Assembly (NCBI GenBank): GCA_025453855.1
Contig: JALOPO010000047.1
Span: forward strand, 1 to 9,408
Length of the DNA: 9,408 bases
Source: Gemmatimonadaceae bacterium
GTDB taxonomy: Bacteria > Gemmatimonadota > Gemmatimonadetes > Gemmatimonadales > Gemmatimonadaceae
Direction: 5' to 3'
Both the position numbers and the translations under genes were made by a program. The notes under the pieces are model-generated. The model saw only the letters and a list, made by a program, of their open reading frames with translations. It ran no database searches and was not told the DNA's origin. This document shows positions 1-6,827 of this stretch, in pieces (position 1 is the stretch's first letter; each line of letters opens with the position of its first letter).

Positions 1-1650
1 TCGGCCAGCAGCCACTCGCCACCCCACAGCGTGCCATCCTCGCCGAGACCCGTGCCGTCCCACACGACGCCGAGCACCGGCTCCGGCGCGCCGGCACGCC
101 CGTGCTCGGCCAGCAGCGCGAGGAGATGGGCCCGATGATGCCAGACGGTCCGCAGCGTGGCGCCGCTCTCGCGCGCCACCGCGTGCGCGAGGCGCGTGGT
201 GGCGTAGCCGGGATGCGCGTCGCAGACGACGTGGCGCGGCACGAGCCCCGTCACGCGACGGGCGTGCGCGAGCACTCGCCCGTACGACGCCTCGCTCTCG
301 GCGCTCTCGAGATCGCCGAGGTACTGGCTGTGCCACGCCACGCCCTCGCCGCCAAGCACGAAGGCGCCCTTCATGTGCGCACCGACGGCGAGCGTCGCCT
401 CGGCCGCCGCGACGAACGGCGCGTCGGCGGGCGCCGGCGCGAGACCGCGGCCGCGCCGCAGCACGATGCGACTGCGCGTGACCGGCGTGAACCGCAGCAC
501 GGAGTCGTCCTGCGGCACCAGGATCTGGCGGTCGTCGGCGAGGCAGGCATCGGCGACGTCGGCGAGGAGGCGTCGCACGTCCGTCGGCGAGGAGGCGTCG
601 CACGTCGTCGGCGCGATGGAGCGTGGGCGAGCCGCTCACGTTCGCGCTCGTCGCGACCAGCGGCACGGGGAGCGCGCGTGCCAGCAGCACGAGCAGCGGC
701 GACGCCGGGAGCATCACGCCCAGCGCGTCGAGCTCCGGGGCGAGCTGCGCCATGGGAAGACGCACGCCCTCGAGTGCGCGCAGGATCACGATCGGGGCAG
801 CCGACGAGGCGAGCGCCGCGGCCTCGTCCGGCTGCACGGCGCAGTACCGCGCGACGACCGCGAGGTCGCGCATGAGCACCGCCAGCGGCTTCATGGGACG
901 CCGCTTCCGCGTGCGCAGCGTCGCCACCACCTCCGCGCGGGTCGCGTCGCACACCAGCAGGAAGCCGCCCACGCCCTGCACCGCCACGATGCCGCCCGCC
1001 GCGATCGTGCGGACGCAAGCCGCGAGCGCGTCAGCCGCCGGCGCGAGTGCGCCCCCCTGCATGTCGCTGAAGGCGAGTCGTGGCCCGCAGTCCGGGCACG
1101 AGATGAGCTGCGCGTGGAAGCGGCGGTCGGCGGGATCGGCGTACTCGCGCGCGCAGGCTGCGCAGAGCGGGAACGCCGCCATCGTCGTCGCCGGCCGATC
1201 GAACGGGAGCGCGGCGGTGATCGCATGCCGCGGCCCGCAGGCGCTGCAGGCGATGTGCGCGTAGCCCGCGCGCCGCCCGTCGCCGGCCATCTCGGCCAGG
1301 CAGTCGGCACACGGCGCGAAGTCGGGGGCACACTCCTGCGTCACGTGCACGGCAGCCGCGCTCGCGACGATCCGGAAGCCGTCGGCCGGGAGCGGCTCGT
1401 CGGCATCGACGGCGAGCGTGGTCACGCGGTCGATGCGCCCAGGTGCCGGGAGCGTCGCCCGCAGCACGCGCTCGAAGCGATCGAGCACCGCGGGGAGCGC
1501 CGCGGCGACGATCGTCACGCCGTCGCCGTCATTGCGCACCCATCCGTGCACGCCGAGTGCGACCGCCGTCCGCACCACGTGCGGGCGGAACCCCACGCCC
1601 TGCACGCGGCCCGTGACGAGCAGCCGACGCTGCGTGCGCGACGACGACAT
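1..1650 (-). CDS. hypF: Carbamoyltransferase HypF, partial and frameshifted
   Basis: HypF converts carbamoyl phosphate into the thiocarbamoyl precursor of the CN ligands on the hydrogenase active-site iron, working with HypE. The ATG at 1650 overlaps the hypB stop as TGATG; no clear ribosome binding site is seen, so coupling is likely. Domains in order: acylphosphatase (residues 10-95, GRVQGVGFRPH and GWVRNDGDGV); four CxxC zinc-finger pairs (C114/C117, C135/C138, C163/C166, C185/C188) with near-canonical spacing; a YrdC-like domain (about 208-356, GGIVAVQGVGGF, KRRPMKPLA, TSANVSG). The frame is then broken at 557-606 by a 25-bp tandem duplication. Below it, in the next frame, HypF resumes with a Kae1-like carbamoyltransferase part: QDDSVLRF, HPGYATTRLA, the metal-binding HHRAH, and DGTGLGEDGTLWGGE near the window edge. 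About 540 of the usual 750 or so residues are present; the C-terminus lies beyond position 1. The wrong frame also stays open to the edge, so automatic annotation could hide the break. Confidence 0.93.
   Translation of the reverse strand, partial: MSSSRTQRRLLVTGRVQGVGFRPHVVRTAVALGVHGWVRNDGDGVTIVAAALPAVLDRFERVLRATLPAPGRIDRVTTLAVDADEPLPADGFRIVASAAAVHVTQECAPDFAPCADCLAEMAGDGRRAGYAHIACSACGPRHAITAALPFDRPATTMAAFPLCAACAREYADPADRRFHAQLISCPDCGPRLAFSDMQGGALAPAADALAACVRTIAAGGIVAVQGVGGFLLVCDATRAEVVATLRTRKRRPMKPLAVLMRDLAVVARYCAVQPDEAAALASSAAPIVILRALEGVRLPMAQLAPELDALGVMLPASPLLVLLARALPVPLVATSANVSGSPTLHRADDVRRLLADGRATPPRRRRRCLPRRRPPDPGAAGRLRAAVHAGHAQSHRAAARPRSRAGARRRAVRRGGRGDARRRCAHEGRLRAWRRGRGVAQPVPRRSRERRERGVVRASARARPSRDGARAAPRRLRRASRLRHHAPRARGGARERRHAADRLASSGPSPRAAGRARACRRAGAGARRRVGRHGSRRGWHAVGWRVAAGR
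557..606. repeat. Perfect 25-bp tandem duplication inside hypF
   Basis: Positions 557-581 and 582-606 are identical over 25 bp and directly adjacent. Twenty-five is not a multiple of three, so the second copy shifts the hypF frame. Before the repeat the minus-strand frame reads HRADDVRRLLAD; after it the HypF-like frame reads DVRRLLADVADACLADDRQ. Deleting one copy joins these without loss. It can also be read as an in-frame 24-bp (8-residue) duplication plus one extra G at the joint. Confidence 0.95.
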
Positions 1651-2417
1651 CAGTGCGCCAGCGGGACGGCAGGGAGCGCCGGCGCCGCCGACGTCGCCCG
1701 TGCGGGGAGCTGCACCGCCGCCGTCCCCGCGCGTGCGTTCGCGCGCTGGTCGCGCAGCCACGCGAGCCACGGCGCCATCCCCTCACCCGTGTGCGCCGAG
1801 ACCACCTGCACGGGGAGCGTCGCCTTCACCGCATGGACGTCGGCGATCGCGGCATCGACCGAGAACGGCACGTGCGGGAGGAGGTCCGCCTTGCTCAGCA
1901 CCACCAGGTCGGTGGAGAGGAACATGCGCGGATACTTGCGCGGCTTGTCGTCGCCTTCGGTGACCGCGAGCAGCGTGACGCGCGACTGCTCACCGAGGTC
2001 GTAGCCGGCCGGGCAGACGAGGTTGCCCACGTTCTCCACGATCAGCAGGTCGAGCTGCGAGACGTCGACACGCTCGAGCGCCTGCAGGATCATGGGCGCC
2101 TCGAGATGGCAGGTCGTGCCGGTGGTGATCTGCACCGCCTGCACGCCGTGCCGCCGGATCCGCTCGGCGTCGCGCTCCGTCTCCAGGTCGCCCTCCAGCA
2201 CGCAGATGCGGAACTCGTCCTTGAGCGCCGCCACCGTGCGCTCGAGGAGGAGCGTCTTCCCGCTCCCGGCGCTCGACGTGATGTTGAGCATCAGCACGCC
2301 GTGCCGCGCCATCTGCTCGCGGACGGCGCGCGCTGCCCAGTCGTTGGCCTTGAGGAGCGCGATCGAGACGTCGTGCCCCTGCACGGCGCCGGGCTGCGGA
2401 ACGGTGGGCTGCGGCAC
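1650..2417 (-). CDS. hypB: Hydrogenase nickel-incorporation GTPase HypB
   Basis: HypB is the SIMIBI-class GTPase that, with HypA, delivers nickel to the hydrogenase large-subunit precursor in the cytoplasm. The 255-residue protein shows the Walker A loop TSSAGSGKT (47-55), GDLET (76-80), the metal-binding GTTCHLEA with C103 and H104 in the dimer interface, ENVGNLVCP (128-136) and the guanine-specificity variant SKAD (175-178). It lacks the cysteine-rich N-terminal CxxCGC nickel site of E. coli HypB and has no His-rich stretch, so it is the short, low-storage type. A roughly 28-residue Ala/Pro-rich tail follows the GTPase fold. The GTG at 2417 was chosen because GAGGG (2426-2430) sits 8 nt upstream; a second in-frame GTG about 11 codons later is possible. 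It begins 11 nt after hypA and its stop overlaps the hypF start. Confidence 0.95.
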   Translation of the reverse strand: MPQPTVPQPGAVQGHDVSIALLKANDWAARAVREQMARHGVLMLNITSSAGSGKTLLLERTVAALKDEFRICVLEGDLETERDAERIRRHGVQAVQITTGTTCHLEAPMILQALERVDVSQLDLLIVENVGNLVCPAGYDLGEQSRVTLLAVTEGDDKPRKYPRMFLSTDLVVLSKADLLPHVPFSVDAAIADVHAVKATLPVQVVSAHTGEGMAPWLAWLRDQRANARAGTAAVQLPARATSAAPALPAVPLAH

Positions 2418-2425
2418 GCGCGGCG

Positions 2426-2430
2426 CCCTC
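2426..2430 (-). promoter_or_regulatory. Ribosome binding site of hypB, fixing its GTG start
   Basis: Read on the minus strand this is GAGGG, 8 nt before the GTG at 2417. It lies over the end of hypA, so termination on hypA should deliver ribosomes directly to hypB. Longer in-frame extensions upstream would overlap hypA and look unlike HypB. Confidence 0.65.
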
Positions 2431-2794
2431 AGGGTGACGGCGCCGTCGCCGGCGCCTCGTAGACCACGTGGGAGACGAGGAGCTCGGTCCCCGCCACGAC
2501 GTCGCTGCTCGGCGTGCCGCATTGCGGGCAGGCGTAGCGCGAGTGCACCGGGGCGAACGTCCCGTCGCAGGGCGCGCAGTGCACGCGCGTCGGCACCGCC
2601 TCGCACGCCAGCCGCGCCTGCGGGAAGGGCGTGAGCGCGGCCACCACCGCGAATGCCCCCTCGAGCAGGAGCGGCTGCACGCCCGAGAGCTCGCCGACCA
2701 GGCAGCGGATCACGCGCACGTCGCCATGCCGGTCAGGCGGGATCGCCGCCGCCACCGACGTGGCGATCTGCTGCGCGAGCGATGCCTCGTGCAT
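2429..2794 (-). CDS. hypA: Hydrogenase nickel chaperone HypA
   Basis: HypA binds nickel and hands it, with HypB, to the immature large subunit. The 121-residue length is typical. The N-terminus is MHE, where His2 and Glu3 are the conserved nickel-site residues; this requires the ATG at 2794 rather than any upstream start. The structural zinc site is complete: C73 and C76 (CAPC) plus C89 and C92 (CPQC). VGELSGVQ (33-40) matches the conserved segment of the fold. The gene begins 4 nt after the stop of the TPR-like gene, with a GGGGTGA stretch as a plausible ribosome binding site. The C-terminal PATAPSP tail is unremarkable. Confident family call. Confidence 0.95.
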   Translation of the reverse strand: MHEASLAQQIATSVAAAIPPDRHGDVRVIRCLVGELSGVQPLLLEGAFAVVAALTPFPQARLACEAVPTRVHCAPCDGTFAPVHSRYACPQCGTPSSDVVAGTELLVSHVVYEAPATAPSP

Positions 2795-2798
2795 GCGC

Positions 2799-4274
2799 TC
2801 ACCCCGCCGCGTGCGCCGCGTCGAGCTTCGCGCGCCAGCGCTGCACGTCGTCGCGCAGCGCGTCGGGCACGGTGAGCGACTCGAGCGAGCTCCACGTTGC
2901 TTCCAGCTCCTCGAGGCGCGACCGCGCGCCGCTCTCGCTCTCCGCGTTCCACCCCAGCTGCCAGAGCGCCTCGAGCAGGTTGAGCTGCACGAGCACCTGC
3001 GGCGGCTCCACGTCGTGCGCGCGGTAGATGTCGAGCGCGCGACGCAGCTCGTCGACCGCACGCTGCGCCGGGTCGCGCAGGTGGCTGTCGGGGCAGCGCA
3101 GGAGCGCGTTGCCGTAGTTCGCGCGGATCTCCGCATGGTGCAGCGGATGACGCTCGGCCGAGAATATGCCCAGCGCCTCCTCGAACGACTGCCCCGAGAG
3201 CGCGAGCAGGATCGGTCGCTTCTGCGGATCGGTCGGCATCTCGGCGTAGAGCACCGCCAGCTGGTGATGGATCGTGCCGAAGACGTGCGGCGCCGACTCC
3301 TTGCTGAAGACGGTGAGCGCCTCCTGGAAGCTCTCCATCGCCTTCGCGAACTGGTCGCGTGCCCCGGCCTGCGCCCACGCATGCTGCACCTCGGCCCGGC
3401 GGAGCGCGGCAGCGGCGAAGAGCTCCGCCTCACCGGCCTCCTCGAGCGTGCGCGATGCCGCATCGACCGTCGTCACCGCCTCGCGGAAGCGGCCGAGCTG
3501 CTGGAGGAGCTGCGCCTCGTCGAGTCGCAGGAGCGCGGCCCGCAGCGGCTCGCCGCGCTCGTCGTACCACCGCTGCAGCGCGAGCGCATCCTCGCGCAGC
3601 GCCTCGAGCTGCGCGGGGCTCGGGGGCTCGGTCCCGCCCTGCAGCACGGCGGGGAGCCGCACGCTGCGGATCGCCATGCGTGCCGCCTCGCCGATCGCCC
3701 GATCGTCGACGCGCAGCAGCACGCCCGCCGCCGCACCGGGACGATCGAGGTCGAGGAGGAGCGTGGCGTACTGCCACGCCGTGAGCGCGAACGCCGCCGG
3801 CGACGGCGCGGCCGCGATGGCGCGCTCGTAGCACGAGACCGCCTGGTCGGGATCGGCGAGCGCGATCGCCGCGTAGTGATGCAGCACCGCGCGGTCGTGG
3901 AGCTCGCGCCAGCTCGTCCCCTCGCTCACGCGGCCGTGCGACATGCTCCCGCGCACGAGCGCCGTCAGGTGGGCGATGTCGTCCGGGAGCTGGACGCGCG
4001 CCTCGTCCGTCGGCGCGTCGGCCTCGCTCAGCGCGAGGTAGAAGTCGAGCGACTCGGCCGAGAGCGGGAGCGTCGGGAGCACGTACGGCGGCACCGCGTC
4101 GCCGAAGGGGAGCGCGGGGCGCACGCCCTCCGCGTCGATGACCAGCGTCGCGCCATCCTCCGCGTCGGGGCGCTCGGCCATGCGCAGCCGCACCGCCTGC
4201 CGCCAGCGCGGGAGCGAATCGAGCAGCGGCACGAGCGGGCCGGCCTCGCCCGGCGTCATCACGATCGTGAGCAT
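2799..4274 (-). CDS. TPR-like helical-repeat protein of the hydrogenase operon
   Basis: I do not recognise a named family for the whole protein. It has 491 residues, no signal peptide and no membrane segment, so it is probably cytoplasmic. Residues 1-125 form a mixed N-terminal region (MLTIVMTPGEAGPLVPLL at the start). From about 126 to the end the sequence is almost entirely amphipathic helix pairs with TPR-like spacing: AAIALADPDQAVSCYERAIA (135-154), LLRLDEAQLLQQLGRFREAV (248-267), FAKAMESFQEALTVFSKE (309-326), AEIRANYGNALLRC (381-394) and AVDELRRALDIYRAH (406-420). TPR arrays usually mediate protein binding. The ATG at 4274 shares one base with the upstream stop (TGATG), and hypA follows after 4 nt. 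Its place between the protease and hypA suggests an assembly scaffold or chaperone for this hydrogenase; that role is inference. Confidence 0.8.
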   Translation of the reverse strand: MLTIVMTPGEAGPLVPLLDSLPRWRQAVRLRMAERPDAEDGATLVIDAEGVRPALPFGDAVPPYVLPTLPLSAESLDFYLALSEADAPTDEARVQLPDDIAHLTALVRGSMSHGRVSEGTSWRELHDRAVLHHYAAIALADPDQAVSCYERAIAAAPSPAAFALTAWQYATLLLDLDRPGAAAGVLLRVDDRAIGEAARMAIRSVRLPAVLQGGTEPPSPAQLEALREDALALQRWYDERGEPLRAALLRLDEAQLLQQLGRFREAVTTVDAASRTLEEAGEAELFAAAALRRAEVQHAWAQAGARDQFAKAMESFQEALTVFSKESAPHVFGTIHHQLAVLYAEMPTDPQKRPILLALSGQSFEEALGIFSAERHPLHHAEIRANYGNALLRCPDSHLRDPAQRAVDELRRALDIYRAHDVEPPQVLVQLNLLEALWQLGWNAESESGARSRLEELEATWSSLESLTVPDALRDDVQRWRAKLDAAHAAG

Positions 4275-4624
4275 CAGCCCTCTCGCGACGCGGCCGGCGT
4301 CGCCTGGCGGAGGATGACGAGTCCGAGGTCGTCGTCGGTCTCGATGTCGAGCGGCACGTCGGCATCGACGGGCGCGAGATGGTGCTCGGCGTACAGCTCG
4401 TGCAGCGCGACCGCCTTGTCGCCGTGCGCGTTGCGCAGCTTCACCAGCGACTCGCAATGGCCGGGATTGAAGCGCAGCAGGTGGCGTTCGGCCGACGGCG
4501 CGAGGAGGAGCGCGCCATCCTCCGCCCGTCGCGCGACGAGCACGCGCGTGGCGTCGCCGAGGAGCCGCGTGGCGGCGTCGGCGTTCAGGCGGAGATGGTA
4601 GCCGGCGAGTCGGCAGTCGAGCAC
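4274..4624 (-). CDS. Conserved-looking small protein of unknown function, hydrogenase operon
   Basis: The protein has 116 residues, no signal peptide, no membrane helix and no metal-binding CxxC; the only cysteines are C4 and C57. I do not recognise the family. The C-terminal part is acidic (PLDIETDDDLGLVIL at about 91-105), and the centre carries ERHLLRFNPGHCESLVKLRN. The GTG at 4624 was chosen because GGAGG (4632-4636) lies exactly 7 nt upstream; the frame is open further upstream but would only run deeper into the protease gene. It overlaps the protease by 40 bp and shares one base with the next gene, so expression with the maturation genes is very likely. A small hydrogenase-specific assembly or chaperone role (as for other small operon proteins such as HyaE or HupH) is possible but unsupported by similarity I can see. 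Confidence 0.75.
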   Translation of the reverse strand: MLDCRLAGYHLRLNADAATRLLGDATRVLVARRAEDGALLLAPSAERHLLRFNPGHCESLVKLRNAHGDKAVALHELYAEHHLAPVDADVPLDIETDDDLGLVILRQATPAASREG

Positions 4625-5082
4625 AGGAGCGCCTCCAGGCGTTCGACGAGCGTGGCACCGGCGGCCAGCACCGGCGGGGAGATGCGCATGTCGTGATCGA
4701 GGTCGTCGACCGCGACGAGGTAGACGGTGATGTCGCGCGGGTAGGCGTCGCCGAGGATGCGGCGCGCGTACGCCAGGCACTGCGACCACTTGAGCCCGTG
4801 CAGGTAGACCACCGGATCGGCGCGCGGCGCCTGCTCGATCACCTCGGCCGGCACCTCGAAGAGCGTTCCCGGCACCTCACCGCTGCTGGTGACCGCATCC
4901 ACGATCAGGAAGCGATCGTGGCCGCGGAGCGCGAAGATCACCTCGAACGCGGCGCTGCCGAGGTCGAAGTACGAGACCTGCTCGTTCGCCGGCACGCGTC
5001 GCCGGAGCTCGGCGAGGACGTGCGGGCCGATGCCGTCGTCGTTGCGGATCGGGTTGCCGAAGGCGAGGACCGCAGTGCGCAT
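4585..5082 (-). CDS. [NiFe]-hydrogenase maturation protease (HyaD/HupD/HycI family)
   Basis: This endopeptidase removes the C-terminal peptide of the large subunit after the NiFe centre has been inserted. The 165 residues are a typical length. The N-terminus gives the family signature LAFGNPIRNDDGIG (6-19); D16 sits where Glu16 or Asp16 ligates nickel in HybD and HycI. D62 in IVDAV and H95 in YLHGLKWS match the other two recognition ligands. The neighbouring large subunit still has a cleavable tail, so the pair is coherent. The ATG at 5082 has no recognisable ribosome binding site; the leader is C-rich instead, which may lower or control its translation. The 3' end overlaps the next gene by 40 bp. 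Family call firm; assignment to this particular hydrogenase rests on context. Confidence 0.93.
   Translation of the reverse strand: MRTAVLAFGNPIRNDDGIGPHVLAELRRRVPANEQVSYFDLGSAAFEVIFALRGHDRFLIVDAVTSSGEVPGTLFEVPAEVIEQAPRADPVVYLHGLKWSQCLAYARRILGDAYPRDITVYLVAVDDLDHDMRISPPVLAAGATLVERLEALLCSTADSPATISA
4632..4636 (-). promoter_or_regulatory. Ribosome binding site of the 116-residue gene
   Basis: GGAGG on the minus strand, 7 nt before the GTG at 4624. It lies inside the 3' end of the protease gene and decides the start of the downstream gene despite the 40-bp overlap. Confidence 0.7.
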
Positions 5083-5119
5083 CGTAGGGGGCGGACCGGA
5101 CGGGGCGAAGGGGCGGAAT
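5083..5119 (-). promoter_or_regulatory. C-rich, G-poor leader before the protease gene
   Basis: The transcript strand of these 37 nt contains about 21 C and only 7 G, unlike the balanced GC of the genes around it. It has no purine-rich ribosome binding site before the protease ATG. C-over-G stretches of this kind are a hallmark of Rho loading sites, so Rho-dependent attenuation between structural and maturation genes is possible. This is inference from composition only. Confidence 0.3.
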
Positions 5120-5142
5120 GACGGTTACTGGTCACGATCGCA

Positions 5143-5174
5143 CGTCGCGGCGGGACCGGAGCCCCGCCGCGACG
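5143..5174 (-). terminator. Strong hairpin after the large-subunit gene
   Basis: A perfect 12-bp GC-rich inverted repeat (left arm 5143-5154, right arm 5163-5174) with an 8-nt loop begins 9 nt after the large-subunit stop. No T-run follows on the transcribed strand, so it is not a classical intrinsic terminator. It may instead protect the 3' end of a processed structural-gene mRNA or partly attenuate transcription into the maturation genes. Confidence 0.5.
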
Positions 5175-5183
5175 CGCCGACCG

Positions 5184-6827
5184 TCAGGTGATCTTGTATT
5201 CGGCCAGCTTCTCGCCGGTCTGCGCGTCGTGCGCGTGGACCGTGCACACGATGCACGAGTCGAAGGAGCGCGCCACGATCGCCACCTCCACCGGATCCTT
5301 CGGGTCCTGCACCCGCGTCCCCACGAAGGCGGTCTCCATGGGCCCCGCCTGGTTCTCGTTGTCGCGCGGCCCAAGGTTCCAGGTGGTGGGCGCCATGACC
5401 TGGTAGTTCTTGATCTTGCCGCCCTCGATCTCGACCCAGTGCGCGAGCGCGCCGCGCGCCGCCTCGGTGGCGCCGAAGCCGATACCGTCGCGCTCGACCG
5501 GCTGGATGAAGAACTCCTTGTCCAGGTCGACCTGGCCGAGCCAGTCGTTGATCTGCACCCAGAGGCGCGCCGTCTCGTGCAGGCGCGCGAGCACGCGCGT
5601 CATGACGCTCGGTCCCTTCACGCGCATCACGTCGAGGAAGAGCGGATCGCGCGTCTGGTGAGCGAGGTTGGCCGGGTTGCCGGCCATGATGCAGCGGGCG
5701 AGCGGGCCGACCTCGGCGGCGTGCCCCATGTAGCGCGGCGCCTTGGCCCACGAGTACTTCGCGTTCATGTCCGTGTCGGCGAGCGTCGACGACGGCATGG
5801 GGACCGGCGCGTCCTCCTTCCACGGATGCAGCGCGGGGACGTCCTTGTACCACGCGTGCGCGACGTGCTCCTGGATGTTCAGGTGATCGAAGTCGTGGAA
5901 GCGCTCGCCGTCGTAGAAGCCGCTCGGCTGGATGAGGGCACGGTTGCGGCTCTCGATCGTCGGCGTGTTCCAGAGATCCTTGTGCAGGTAGGTGCCGTAG
6001 GCGAGGAACTTGCCGGGCCCCTGCCCGAACGTGTCCAGTCCGTACTCCTCGGCGGCGCGGATGTAGAAGCCGAGATCGGAGTTGGCGTGCGACGGGCTCT
6101 CGTCGAGCCACTCCATGAGGTCGGCCCAGCTCTGGATCTGGAGGTAGCGCTCCAGCTTGCACCCCAGCAGGATCGGCTCGAGCCAGTTGTGCTTGAACTC
6201 GCTCATGATCCCGTGCGCCCGCGTGATGTCGCTGAGCGTCGGGGCGCACATCACGCCGCCGGGGACCATGTAGCTCGAGTGCGGCCACTGCCCGCCGAAG
6301 AGGGCGTAGACCTCCACCGGCTTGGCGCTCTGCGCGATGCCTCGCTCGAAGTGCGCCCCGGTGAACGGCGCCCAGCGCCGCACCGCCTCCTTGTAGCTCG
6401 GCAGGTGCGAGTACATGGAGTGCGCCATGTCGGTGGCGTAGATGGCGTAGAACCAGCGCGGGATGCTCTGGATCGTCTCGCACGCCTGCCCGATCGCGCG
6501 CAGCAGGAGCGCGTTGGGCGGGAGCGTCGTCTTCCACGCCACGTCGAGCGCCGACGAGGCGCAGTAGAGGTGCGAGCCGCCGCAGATCCCGCAGATGCGC
6601 GGCGTCACGATCAGCCCCGCCTGCGGATCCTTGTTGCGGAGGATGATCTCGTAGCCGCGCCAGAGCGCGGCCTGCGTCCAGGCCTTCGTGACCACGCCCT
6701 TCTCGATCTCGACGCGGACATCCAGGTCGCCCTCGACCCGGCCCACGGGCGAGATGTTGAGCGTCTGCGTCGTGCCCGCGTCCGACGTCGGCGTGTAGGG
6801 CGTGGCGGGCGGCGTCGTGACCCTCAC
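5184..6827 (-). CDS. hhyL: [NiFe]-hydrogenase large (catalytic) subunit, group 1h-like
   Basis: This subunit carries the NiFe active site that splits H2. The 547-residue protein has RVEGD (30-34), the L1 motif RICGICGGSH with C79 and C82, and the L2 motif DSCIVCTVH with C525 and C528, giving all four cysteine ligands. Sixteen residues (AHDAQTGEKLAEYKIT) follow H531 and should be removed by the maturation protease encoded next. L2 has Ser where most group 1 enzymes have Pro, which I recall from actinobacterial-type enzymes. The GTG at 6827 was chosen because it overlaps the small-subunit stop as GTGA, has AAGGAG 8 nt upstream, and places the conserved NISPVGRVEGD near the N-terminus; an upstream ATG at 7016 only adds a shadow of the small-subunit gene. 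No signal peptide. Family certain; subgroup from sequence resemblance, not a phylogeny. Confidence 0.97.
   Translation of the reverse strand: MRVTTPPATPYTPTSDAGTTQTLNISPVGRVEGDLDVRVEIEKGVVTKAWTQAALWRGYEIILRNKDPQAGLIVTPRICGICGGSHLYCASSALDVAWKTTLPPNALLLRAIGQACETIQSIPRWFYAIYATDMAHSMYSHLPSYKEAVRRWAPFTGAHFERGIAQSAKPVEVYALFGGQWPHSSYMVPGGVMCAPTLSDITRAHGIMSEFKHNWLEPILLGCKLERYLQIQSWADLMEWLDESPSHANSDLGFYIRAAEEYGLDTFGQGPGKFLAYGTYLHKDLWNTPTIESRNRALIQPSGFYDGERFHDFDHLNIQEHVAHAWYKDVPALHPWKEDAPVPMPSSTLADTDMNAKYSWAKAPRYMGHAAEVGPLARCIMAGNPANLAHQTRDPLFLDVMRVKGPSVMTRVLARLHETARLWVQINDWLGQVDLDKEFFIQPVERDGIGFGATEAARGALAHWVEIEGGKIKNYQVMAPTTWNLGPRDNENQAGPMETAFVGTRVQDPKDPVEVAIVARSFDSCIVCTVHAHDAQTGEKLAEYKIT

Noticed and set aside
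557..606. Programmed ribosomal frameshifting to rescue hypF
   Set aside because: There is no slippery heptamer or homopolymer at the joint, and the shift is fully explained by the 25-bp duplication.
371..1333. Open frames inside the hypF region on the minus strand at 371-1018 and 891-1333
   Set aside because: They are in frames different from both HypF segments and show only low-complexity Arg/Ala-rich sequence.
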